From contig JACDGF010000134.1 in assembly GCA_013815405.1 (NCBI GenBank), positions 1-6,419 of the forward strand: a stretch of DNA of 6,419 nt. Reading direction: 5' to 3'. The DNA comes from Caulobacteraceae bacterium. GTDB taxonomy: Bacteria > Pseudomonadota > Alphaproteobacteria > Caulobacterales > Caulobacteraceae. The notes beneath the pieces were generated by a model. The model ran no database searches. It saw nothing but the letters and a program-made list of their open reading frames with translations, and was not told where the DNA came from. The position numbers and the translations under genes are program-made. This document shows, one piece after another, positions 1 through 5,381 of this stretch (its first letter is position 1; every line of letters begins with the position of its first letter).

Positions 1-368
1 GTGTGCCTGGGCTGGGCCGCGCCCATCCAGATGTCGGCCTGCACCTTGAATCCCGAGGGATCGTCAAGGCTGCCGACCTTGATCACCGCGATGCCGGGGT
101 TTGCGGCCGGTTTGGAAAACAGCGGCGAGCCACAGGTTTCGCAGAAGCTCCGCCCGACGGCGGCCCCGCTTTCCCCGTTCGACCAGAAGGTGCGTGGCTC
201 GCCCTCGGTGATCTTCAAGGCGGCCTCGGGAACGATCACCGCCAGGGTCGGAGATCCGCCGGAGGTCAGTTGGCAGGCCCGGCAGTGGCAGGCCACGTGG
301 AACATCGGCTCGGCGGTGAGTTCATAGCGGATCGCCCCGCAGAGGCATCCGCCGGCGGCATGGCTCAT
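1..368 (-). CDS. GFA-family (CENP-V/GFA, glutathione-dependent formaldehyde-activating-like) zinc protein, 3' end outside the window
   Basis: Reading the complement from ATG at 368 gives 122 complete codons with no stop before the left edge, so the C-terminus is missing. All seven zinc cysteines of the GFA fold are present: C8 and C10 (CLCG) with C76 and C79 (FCETCGSPLF) for the structural zinc, and C27, C29, C32 (CHCRACQ) for the second zinc. The family is named for Gfa, proposed to bind glutathione and speed formation of S-hydroxymethylglutathione, but most members have no proven substrate. An AAGGAG ribosome site lies at 377-382, 8 nt before the ATG, and overlaps the stop of the upstream epoxide hydrolase gene (13-nt gap), so the two are very probably co-transcribed. 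Family members are about 120-140 residues, so only a few residues should be missing. The family call is firm; the reaction is not known. Confidence 0.9.
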   Translation of the reverse strand, partial: MSHAAGGCLCGAIRYELTAEPMFHVACHCRACQLTSGGSPTLAVIVPEAALKITEGEPRTFWSNGESGAAVGRSFCETCGSPLFSKPAANPGIAVIKVGSLDDPSGFKVQADIWMGAAQPRH

Positions 369-381
369 GGTGTCATCTCCT

Positions 382-1536
382 TCAATCCGGCGCGGTTCGC
401 GCCCAATCGCGCACATCCTCGACGAACAGGTCCGGCTCTTCCATGGCCGCGAAATGGCCGCCGCGCGGCGCGTCGGTCCAGCGCGTGATATTATACGCCC
501 GCTCGGCCCAGGATCTGGGCGGCGCGGTGTAGAGCATCTCGCCGGGGAAGTTGGCGAAGGCGGTGGGGACCTCGCAGCGTTCGCCCTCCTTGAGCACCAC
601 CCCGCCCTCCTCGATCAGGGCGCGGTAATACCAGGCGCCGGTGGTGAAGCTCCCGGTCATCACATAGATCATGATGTTGGCGAGGAGCTGGTCCTTGGTG
701 AACACCGCCTCGAAGGGTTTCTCGCGCCGGTCGCACCAGTCGTGGAAGCGCTCGACGATCCATGCCGCCTGGCCCACCGGATTGCCCGCCCCCAGCCAGG
801 CCAGGGACTGCGGCTTGGACGCCTGGAGCCGGAAATAGGCGCCCAGAAGGTCCATCATGCTGTTCTGCCGGGCGACCCAGGCGGTCTCCTCGGGGCTCCT
901 GGGCCCGCCGGCCGGGCGAAAGCCGATCATGTTGAGGTGGATGGCTCTGACGTGGGCGGAATGGTCGAAACCCAGGCACGAGGTCACCAGGGCGCCCCAG
1001 TCGCCGCCCTGGGCGAGGTAGCGGCCATAGCCCAGGACATCGGTCATCAGGGTGTCGAACAGGCGCGCCGTGGCCCTCTGGCCGAAGGGCCGTTTGGGCT
1101 TGGAGGAGAAGCCGAAGCCGGGAAGGGAGGGGATCACCAGGTCGAAGGCGTCGACCGCCGAACCGCCATGCCGCGAGGGCCAGGCGAGCTTCTCGATCAC
1201 GGCCCAGAACTCATAGTGGCTGCCCGGCCAGCCGTGGCTGAGCAGCAGAGGCCGCCGGCCACCCGCCTCGCCCACGACCTGGACGAAGTGGAGGTCGAAG
1301 CCCTCGACCCTGGCGGTGAACTGCGCATAGCGGTTGAGGTCTGCGATGGCGGCGCGCCAGTCGTAGCCCGTGAGCCAATGGTCGCAGAGCGCTTTGAGGA
1401 ACCCCGCGTCGCAGCCATAGCCCCAGCCGTCTTCCACCTCCGGCGCTGGCGGCCAGGGATAGGCGCGGACCTGGTCCAGCACCGCGCCCACCGCCCGCTC
1501 ATCCCAGCTCACCGCGAAAGACCCGATGTCAGCCAT
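382..1536 (-). CDS. Epoxide hydrolase, microsomal-type with N-terminal EHN domain (alpha/beta hydrolase)
   Basis: The 384-residue product converts epoxides to vicinal diols through a covalent ester intermediate. An EHN-type N-terminal region (about 4-115) precedes the alpha/beta-hydrolase core. The oxyanion-hole motif HGWPGS is at 101-106 and the nucleophile elbow GGDWGA puts the nucleophile at D179. FPGEML places E333 as charge-relay acid, like Glu404 of mammalian microsomal epoxide hydrolase, and PRGGHFAAMEEP gives H361. The E333-H361 spacing (28) is close to that enzyme's 27. Candidate ring-opening lid tyrosines are Y234 (in GAYFRLQASKP) and Y303/Y304 (in AWYYRA). No signal peptide or membrane anchor is seen. 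The ATG at 1536 has an AAGGAA site at 1544-1549, 7 nt upstream. It lies 51 nt after tetR and 13 nt before the GFA gene on the same strand. The catalytic set is complete, so it should be active; the substrate is unknown. Confidence 0.93.
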   Translation of the reverse strand: MADIGSFAVSWDERAVGAVLDQVRAYPWPPAPEVEDGWGYGCDAGFLKALCDHWLTGYDWRAAIADLNRYAQFTARVEGFDLHFVQVVGEAGGRRPLLLSHGWPGSHYEFWAVIEKLAWPSRHGGSAVDAFDLVIPSLPGFGFSSKPKRPFGQRATARLFDTLMTDVLGYGRYLAQGGDWGALVTSCLGFDHSAHVRAIHLNMIGFRPAGGPRSPEETAWVARQNSMMDLLGAYFRLQASKPQSLAWLGAGNPVGQAAWIVERFHDWCDRREKPFEAVFTKDQLLANIMIYVMTGSFTTGAWYYRALIEEGGVVLKEGERCEVPTAFANFPGEMLYTAPPRSWAERAYNITRWTDAPRGGHFAAMEEPDLFVEDVRDWARTAPD

Positions 1537-1587
1537 GGTTCGGTTCCTTGCCCGCCGGCCGACGCTGGGCGCCTGACGCGGCGGCGG

Positions 1588-2202
1588 TCAAGCCCGGTTC
1601 GCGTTCCTGAACGTCGTCTTGCCGAGCACCGGCATAAGGGCGCCGATCAGGGTGCGGGCGTCGAAGGCGTCCGGCAGCATTCCAGAAAGCTGAAGCATCA
1701 GCGGGCCATGGAGGGCCGCCCAGTACATATGCCCGACGAGGTCCGCATCGCCCTCCAGCAAGCCGGCCGCCGCCAAGTCATGGAGATGCCGGGTCATGGT
1801 GGCGCGGGATCGTTCGCCGGCGCGGACCAGGTCGGGGTACTCCGCCGCCTTGGCCTGGTTGACGTCGAACATCAGCCGGTAGGCCTCCGGATTTTCCAGG
1901 GCGAAGCGGACATAGGCCGCGCCGATGGCGTTGGCGCGCCGGGCCGGATCGCCGGGGTTCTCCTCATAGGCCCGCTCCAGGGCCTCGGCGTGGCGGTCGA
2001 AAGCGCGCGCCCGCACCGCGGCCAGAATGGCGTCCTTATCCTTGAAGTAGCGGTAGGGCGTCATCGGGCTGACCCCCAGCGCGGACGCCAGCTGGCGTAT
2101 GGTCACCGCCTCGGGCCCGCGCTCGGCGAACAGATGCTCGGCGGCGTCGCACAGGCGATCCTGGAACTGGGCGACATCAGCCTTCGACAGGTTCCTGGGC
2201 AA
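1588..2202 (-). CDS. TetR/AcrR-family transcriptional repressor with WHG-type ligand domain (TTG start)
   Basis: The 204-residue product has a TetR DNA-binding domain at about 12-60: helix 1 around DRLCDAAEHLFAERG, then TIRQLASALGVSPMTPYRYF as the helix-turn-helix with its recognition helix near 44-51. The C-terminal part has YVRFALENPEAYRLMF (97-112) and MYWAALHG (159-166), typical of the WHG/TetR_C_33 ligand domain. The start is TTG at 2202: the frame has no ATG or GTG between the upstream stop at 2263-2265 and Met47, which lies inside the HTH. A GAAGG site at 2210-2214, 7 nt upstream, supports the TTG. It is divergent from the carotenoid-oxygenase gene and leads the epoxide hydrolase-GFA genes, so it probably represses both sides and itself through the palindrome at 2259-2277. 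The inducer is unknown. Confidence 0.9.
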   Translation of the reverse strand: MPRNLSKADVAQFQDRLCDAAEHLFAERGPEAVTIRQLASALGVSPMTPYRYFKDKDAILAAVRARAFDRHAEALERAYEENPGDPARRANAIGAAYVRFALENPEAYRLMFDVNQAKAAEYPDLVRAGERSRATMTRHLHDLAAAGLLEGDADLVGHMYWAALHGPLMLQLSGMLPDAFDARTLIGALMPVLGKTTFRNANRA

Positions 2203-2209
2203 GCCCGCG

Positions 2210-2214
2210 CCTTC
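2210..2214 (-). promoter_or_regulatory. Ribosome binding site deciding the TTG start of tetR
   Basis: The complement reads GAAGG, 7 nt before TTG at 2202. No ATG or GTG in this frame lies ahead of the helix-turn-helix, so this site decides the start. Confidence 0.5.
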
Positions 2215-2232
2215 TTTTCTTAAAAAATCCGC

Positions 2233-2261
2233 TTGCGCGGTCCTACCCTTTACGCCATAAA
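2233..2261 (+). promoter_or_regulatory. Possible sigma70-type promoter for the carotenoid oxygenase gene
   Basis: TTGCGC (2233-2238), a 17-nt spacer and CATAAA (2256-2261) give a weak -35/-10 pair ahead of the gene at 2294. The -10 lies at the edge of the palindrome at 2259-2277, so bound TetR would block initiation. A reverse-direction candidate for tetR is TTGAAA (complement of 2276-2281), with a TATGGC-like -10 16 nt further on that is weaker still. These are pattern matches only; alphaproteobacterial promoters often match consensus poorly. Confidence 0.3.
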
Positions 2262-2277
2262 TTTACAACGTAAGTTT
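2259..2277. promoter_or_regulatory. Putative TetR operator (19-bp imperfect palindrome)
   Basis: The sequence AAATTTACAACGTAAGTTT pairs at 7 of 9 positions around a central A: AAA/TTT outer arms and TTAC/GTAA inner arms separated by 3 nt. It is a short AT-rich patch in GC-rich DNA, midway in the spacer between tetR (starts 2202) and the divergent oxygenase gene (starts 2294). Size, symmetry and position are typical of TetR-family operators. Binding by this TetR is inferred. Confidence 0.5.
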
Positions 2278-2293
2278 TCAACCGGAGGCTCCC

Positions 2294-3682
2294 ATGGACG
2301 GATCGCAACCCATCAACCCCTTTCTCTCCGGCAACTACGCGCCGGTCCGGGATGAGGAAGATTTCGACCTGACCGTGACCGGCGAGATCCCGGCCGGTCT
2401 CGCGGGCGTGTTCTACCGCAACGGGCCCAATCCGCAGTTCCATCCCGGCGCCGACTATCACTGGTTCGGCGGCGACGGGATGATCCATGGCTTCTTCGTC
2501 GAGAGCGGCAAGGTGCGTTACCGAAACCGCTATGTCCGCACACCCAAGTGGCTGGCCGAAAACGCCGCCGGCCGCCAGCTGTTCGGAACCTTCGGCAATC
2601 CGCTGACAACCGATCCCTCGGTGCTGGGCGAGGACGCCGGGGTGGCCAACACCAATATCCTCTGGCACGCCGGCCGGCTGATGGCGCTGGAAGAGGGGCA
2701 CAAGCCGTTCGAACTCGACCCGCTCACCCTGGAGTCGCGGGGCTATCTCGATCAATACCGGGGCCGGGTCACCGCCCATCCCAAGATCGACCCCGATACC
2801 GGCGAGATGACCTGGTTCGGCTATTCGACCGGCGAGGCCCCGCTCAACGCCACGGTCTCCTACGGCGTCACCAGCGCGTCCGGCGAGGTTCTGCGGCGCG
2901 ACGATTTCGAGGCGCCCTATTCGAGCATGGTCCACGATTTTCTCGTCACCAGCGGCCATGTCCTCTTCCCGATCCTGCCCCTCACCGGCAGCCTGGAGCG
3001 GGCGATGAACGGCGGCCCCGCCTATGCCTGGGAGCCGGACAAGGGCGCCTTCGTGGGGGTGATGGCCCGCGACGCCGGCGTCGAGACCCTGCGCTGGTTC
3101 GAAACCGAGGCCTGCTACGTTTTCCACCCGATGAACGCCTGGGAGGAAGGGGACAGGATCTTCGCCGACGTGATGGAATATCCGGCCGCGCCGCTCTTCC
3201 CCAACGCCGACGGGAGCCGCGGAGACGACAGCGCCGCGCGCCTGGTGCGCTGGACCTTCGACCTGGCCGGCGACTCCAACAGGATCAAGCGCGAGCCCCT
3301 CGACGACCTGGCTGGCGAGTTCCCGCGTTTCGACGAGCGCCGCGCGGGCCTCGCTTACCGTCATGGATGGTTCGCCGGCACGTCCCAGCGTCCTGGCCGC
3401 TTCGGCTTCGACGCCATCGCGCACGTCGATCTGGCGACCGGAAGGCGGGCCACCCACGACCTGCCCCTTGGCGACGTCACCGGCGAGCCGGTCTTCGTGC
3501 CCAGATCCGCCGACGCGGCGGAGGGCGACGGCTGGGTGATCTCGGTCGTCTATCGCGGCAATGAGGATCGCAGCGACTTCCTCGTCTTCGACGCCCGGGA
3601 TCTCCCCGCCGGTCCCATCGCCACCGCCCGAGTCCCCCGCCGCGTGCCCTTCGGCTTCCACGGGAACTGGCGGCCGGCCTGA
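2294..3682 (+). CDS. Carotenoid cleavage oxygenase family protein (RPE65/CCD/lignostilbene dioxygenase superfamily)
   Basis: The 462-residue product is full length for a soluble, non-haem-iron oxygenase that splits a C=C bond next to a conjugated system into two carbonyl products. The four iron-binding histidines are H162 (TAHPKID), H214 (MVHDFLV), H278 (FHPMNAWEEGDR) and H456 (FGFHGNW). Second-shell glutamates are E134 (ALEEG), E342 (GEFPRFD) and E398 (GEPVFVP). Spacings match Synechocystis ACO (recalled ligands H183/238/304/484) within a few residues. At the positions that read phenolic hydroxyls in lignostilbene dioxygenases (Tyr101 and Lys134 of NOV1, from memory) this protein appears to have F100 and E133, so a 4-hydroxystilbene substrate is less likely than an apocarotenoid or another alkene. 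ATG at 2294 has GGAGG at 2284-2288. No signal peptide or membrane segment is seen. It is divergent from tetR and probably co-transcribed with the 2TM gene. Confidence 0.93.
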   Translation: MDGSQPINPFLSGNYAPVRDEEDFDLTVTGEIPAGLAGVFYRNGPNPQFHPGADYHWFGGDGMIHGFFVESGKVRYRNRYVRTPKWLAENAAGRQLFGTFGNPLTTDPSVLGEDAGVANTNILWHAGRLMALEEGHKPFELDPLTLESRGYLDQYRGRVTAHPKIDPDTGEMTWFGYSTGEAPLNATVSYGVTSASGEVLRRDDFEAPYSSMVHDFLVTSGHVLFPILPLTGSLERAMNGGPAYAWEPDKGAFVGVMARDAGVETLRWFETEACYVFHPMNAWEEGDRIFADVMEYPAAPLFPNADGSRGDDSAARLVRWTFDLAGDSNRIKREPLDDLAGEFPRFDERRAGLAYRHGWFAGTSQRPGRFGFDAIAHVDLATGRRATHDLPLGDVTGEPVFVPRSADAAEGDGWVISVVYRGNEDRSDFLVFDARDLPAGPIATARVPRRVPFGFHGNWRPA

Positions 3683-3693
3683 CGCATGCGCCA

Positions 3694-4029
3694 ATGACCC
3701 CTCCGACCCGCGACGACGACCTGCGCCGCGAGGCCGAACGCCGGGCCGACGCCAAGCTCGGCTTTCGGACCCATGCCCTGGTCTATGTCCTGGTCAACGC
3801 GGGGCTGGCGGCGCTCAACCTCCTCACTTCGCCGGGGTATCTGTGGTTCGTCTGGCCCCTGTTCGGATGGGGCATCGGCTTGGCCGCCCACGGCTTCGCG
3901 GTGTACGCCTCGGGCGGCGATCGCCGCGAACGCGCCGTCGCCGCAGAACTGGCGGCCCTGTCGAAGGCGCGGAAAGTTACGCCGCCGCCCAGGGAGCCCG
4001 AGACGACGACCCCGCCGGATGCGCTCTAG
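3694..4029 (+). CDS. Small 2TM-domain membrane protein
   Basis: The 111-residue product begins with a charged stretch (about 7-22, rich in Asp, Arg and Glu), then two hydrophobic helices at about 25-45 (THALVYVLVNAGLAALNLL) and 49-71 (YLWFVWPLFGWGIGLAAHGF). A charged, Ala-rich segment and a Pro/Thr-rich tail follow. The pattern matches the 2TM domain family (PF13239-like), of unknown function, found alone or fused to signalling domains. Both ends should be cytoplasmic. It starts 11 nt after the oxygenase stop with no good ribosome site of its own, so translation may depend on coupling. A three-codon ATG-CGC-CAA-TGA at 3686-3697 overlaps its ATG. Nothing in the sequence ties it to the oxygenase beyond co-transcription. 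Confidence 0.8.
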   Translation: MTPPTRDDDLRREAERRADAKLGFRTHALVYVLVNAGLAALNLLTSPGYLWFVWPLFGWGIGLAAHGFAVYASGGDRRERAVAAELAALSKARKVTPPPREPETTTPPDAL

Positions 4030-4090
4030 GCAGGGTTTGGCGGTTTGATCAAGGCGCTCTCGCGCTGGCGGGGTCGGTCGCGCCGTTCAT

Positions 4091-4117
4091 CCACGAACCT
4101 CACGAACCGCGCGAACA
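4091..4117 (+). repeat. Left arm of a 27-bp inverted repeat flanking the GxxExxY gene
   Basis: Three 9-bp units, CACGAACCT, CACGAACCG and CGCGAACA (the last one base short), preceded by one C. The arm matches the reverse complement of 4501-4527 at 25 of 27 positions; the two differences are a T/G and a G/T at the ninth base of units one and two. It lies 13 bp beyond the stop codon of the GxxExxY gene, in the spacer where that gene and the 2TM gene converge. Confidence 0.85.
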
Positions 4118-4130
4118 AGACGAGGCGCGG

Positions 4131-4532
4131 TCACAGGACGAGGCGCTCGATCCGCGCCTTCGGCGCGCTTCCGAAATTCACCAGCAGACCCAGCCTCAGA
4201 CCCGTGGCTCTGAGGTAGTTCAAGACCTGTGCGCGGTGCTCTGAGGCCAATTCCCGCACGGCCTTCAGTTCCACGATGATCCGTTCGAAGCACACGAAGT
4301 CCGGTTGATAGGTCTGCCGCAAGGCTTGCCCCTTGTAGGTCAGGCTCAGCGGTCGCGAGGCGACGAACGGGACTGACCGAGTTCGGAATTCTTGGGTCAG
4401 GCACTCCTGATAGACCGCCTCGAGGAACCCCGTTCCCATGTGCCGATTGACCTCGAAGATCGCGCCTTGGATCGCGAACACCTCCTCTGCGTACAGCATC
4501 TGTTCGCGAGGTTCGTGCGGTTCGTGGTTCAT
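4131..4532 (-). CDS. GxxExxY protein (PD-(D/E)xK nuclease-like family)
   Basis: From the ATG at 4532 the product is 133 residues, the usual size for this family (PF13366-like). The name motif is GFLEAVY at 35-41. A PD-(D/E)xK-like core follows: QPDF with D78, then VELK with E88 and K90, and a helix with Q102 and Y106 (AQVLNYL), ending in LGLLVNFG (114-121). The fold suggests nucleic-acid binding or cleavage, but no cellular role is established for the family. The N-terminus MNHEPHEPREQ is encoded by the right inverted-repeat arm. The frame stays open to ATGs at 4571 and 4601; 4532 is preferred because family members start this way, though no start has a convincing ribosome site (ATG at 4499 is another option). 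GC is about 61% by hand count, with more A/T third positions than its neighbours, which suggests separate acquisition. Confidence 0.85.
   Translation of the reverse strand: MNHEPHEPREQMLYAEEVFAIQGAIFEVNRHMGTGFLEAVYQECLTQEFRTRSVPFVASRPLSLTYKGQALRQTYQPDFVCFERIIVELKAVRELASEHRAQVLNYLRATGLRLGLLVNFGSAPKARIERLVL
4501..4527 (-). repeat. Right arm of the 27-bp inverted repeat, inside the GxxExxY coding start
   Basis: On the complement this reads CACGAACCG, CACGAACCT, CGCGAACA preceded by one C, and codes for the His-Glu-Pro repeat at residues 3-11 of the GxxExxY protein. It matches the left arm at 4091-4117 in opposite orientation; 383 nt separate the arms. Confidence 0.85.
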
Positions 4533-4546
4533 CTCGCCAGGTGGCG

Positions 4547-4558
4547 ATCGAGCTCGAT
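4547..4558. repeat. Perfect 12-bp palindrome upstream of the GxxExxY gene
   Basis: ATCGAGCTCGAT is self-complementary over all 12 bases and lies 14 bp upstream of the ATG at 4532, between that gene and the end of the molybdoenzyme gene. It could be a small operator or chance; no second copy was noticed in the window. Confidence 0.35.
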
Positions 4559-4607
4559 GGGGTGAGCCCATGCCGCTGAAAGTGCGGGTTTGGCCATGCA
4601 AGCCGGC

Positions 4608-5381
4608 CTAGATCCCGGCGTACCACTCATAGCCGCGGTCTTCCCAATAGCCGCCCTTGCCGCCCTTGATCCTTTCGACGCGGTCGACCAGCTGGAGGCG
4701 CATGACGTATTTGGCCTGTTTGTAGCCGAGTTGGCGCTCCACCCTAAGGCGCAGCGGCGCGCCGTGGGCGGGGACGAGGGGCTTGCCGTTCATGGCGTAG
4801 GCGAGGATCGTCTGGGGATGGAAGGCGTCGAAGAGGTCGATGCTCTCATAGTATTGCCCCGACCCGTCGGTGGAATTCTCCAGGTCGTCGGCGCAGTGCA
4901 GCACCACGAAGCGGGCGGCGGGCGCCACGCCGACCGTCCGTAGCAGGTGGCCGAGCGGAACGCCGGTCCACTGGCCGATGGCGCTCCAGCCCTCGACGCA
5001 GTCGTGGCGGGTGATCTGGGTGCGCGCCGGCATGGCCTTGAGATCCGCCAGCGAAAAGCGGGCGGGCCTCGCGACCAGGCCCTCTACGGCCAAGTGGTAG
5101 TTGGCGAAGGCGTTGTCGAGAAGCGCGCGATAGGCGTCGCCGCCCGGCATGCTGGTGCCGTTGGACTTGAACGTCGGCGAGAGTTGCGATAGTGAATATT
5201 CCCGGGCCAGAGGCTGGCCGGCGAGCAGGATGCGCTGGGCGCCGAAGGTCAGGTCCTCGCCCGTCCCGATGAATTTCTGGAACGAGGGAGAGGCCGAAAG
5301 CCGGTCACAGCCGGCGAGCAACAAGCCGCCCATGCCGGCCGCGCCGGCGCCGATCAGGCCGCGGCGGGAGAGGCGGCTCAT
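4608..5381 (-). CDS. Tat-exported, probably lipid-anchored sulfite-oxidase-fold molybdopterin oxidoreductase
   Basis: The 257-residue product starts with a Tat-type signal (SRRGLIG, twin arginines R6-R7), a hydrophobic stretch and a lipobox LAGC at 22-25, so C25 should be lipidated after folded, cofactor-loaded export. Asp26 follows the cysteine, which in the E. coli Lol system favours inner-membrane retention. The mature part is the oxidoreductase molybdopterin-binding domain (PF00174-like): RHDCVEGWSAIGQWTGVPLG carries C128, the likely molybdenum ligand. It lacks the dimerisation domain of full sulfite oxidases and is shorter than YedY/MsrP. The open frame extends upstream to 5558, but ATG at 5381 is chosen because the signal begins there and ATGA overlaps the cytochrome b stop (5378-5381). 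A GGGGA lies 8 nt upstream. The preceding cytochrome b gene supplies the probable redox partner. The substrate is unknown. Confidence 0.9.
   Translation of the reverse strand: MSRLSRRGLIGAGAAGMGGLLLAGCDRLSASPSFQKFIGTGEDLTFGAQRILLAGQPLAREYSLSQLSPTFKSNGTSMPGGDAYRALLDNAFANYHLAVEGLVARPARFSLADLKAMPARTQITRHDCVEGWSAIGQWTGVPLGHLLRTVGVAPAARFVVLHCADDLENSTDGSGQYYESIDLFDAFHPQTILAYAMNGKPLVPAHGAPLRLRVERQLGYKQAKYVMRLQLVDRVERIKGGKGGYWEDRGYEWYAGI

Noticed and set aside
367..2223. 618-codon open frame on the plus strand
   Set aside because: It runs antisense through the epoxide hydrolase and tetR genes, both of which have complete family motifs. Its product is a low-complexity Gly/Ala/Arg/His-rich string, as expected for a GC-rich shadow frame.
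2243..3694. 483-codon open frame on the minus strand
   Set aside because: It is antisense to the carotenoid oxygenase, whose iron ligands and spacing are intact. The antisense product has no recognisable domain.
4091..4117. 9-bp tandem units as a CRISPR or satellite array
   Set aside because: Only three short, contiguous, imperfect units without spacers; their frame-keeping period fits a coding repeat copied into an inverted arm.
4153..4167. GC-rich hairpin (CGCGCC, TTC loop, GGCGCG) as a terminator
   Set aside because: It lies inside the last codons of the GxxExxY gene, has no T-run after it on either strand, and such short stems are common at this GC content.
4533..4601. N-terminal extension of the GxxExxY protein to ATG at 4571 or 4601
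   Set aside because: No ribosome site is seen, the extra residues do not resemble the family, and members normally begin close to the His-Glu-Pro repeat. It is not fully excluded.
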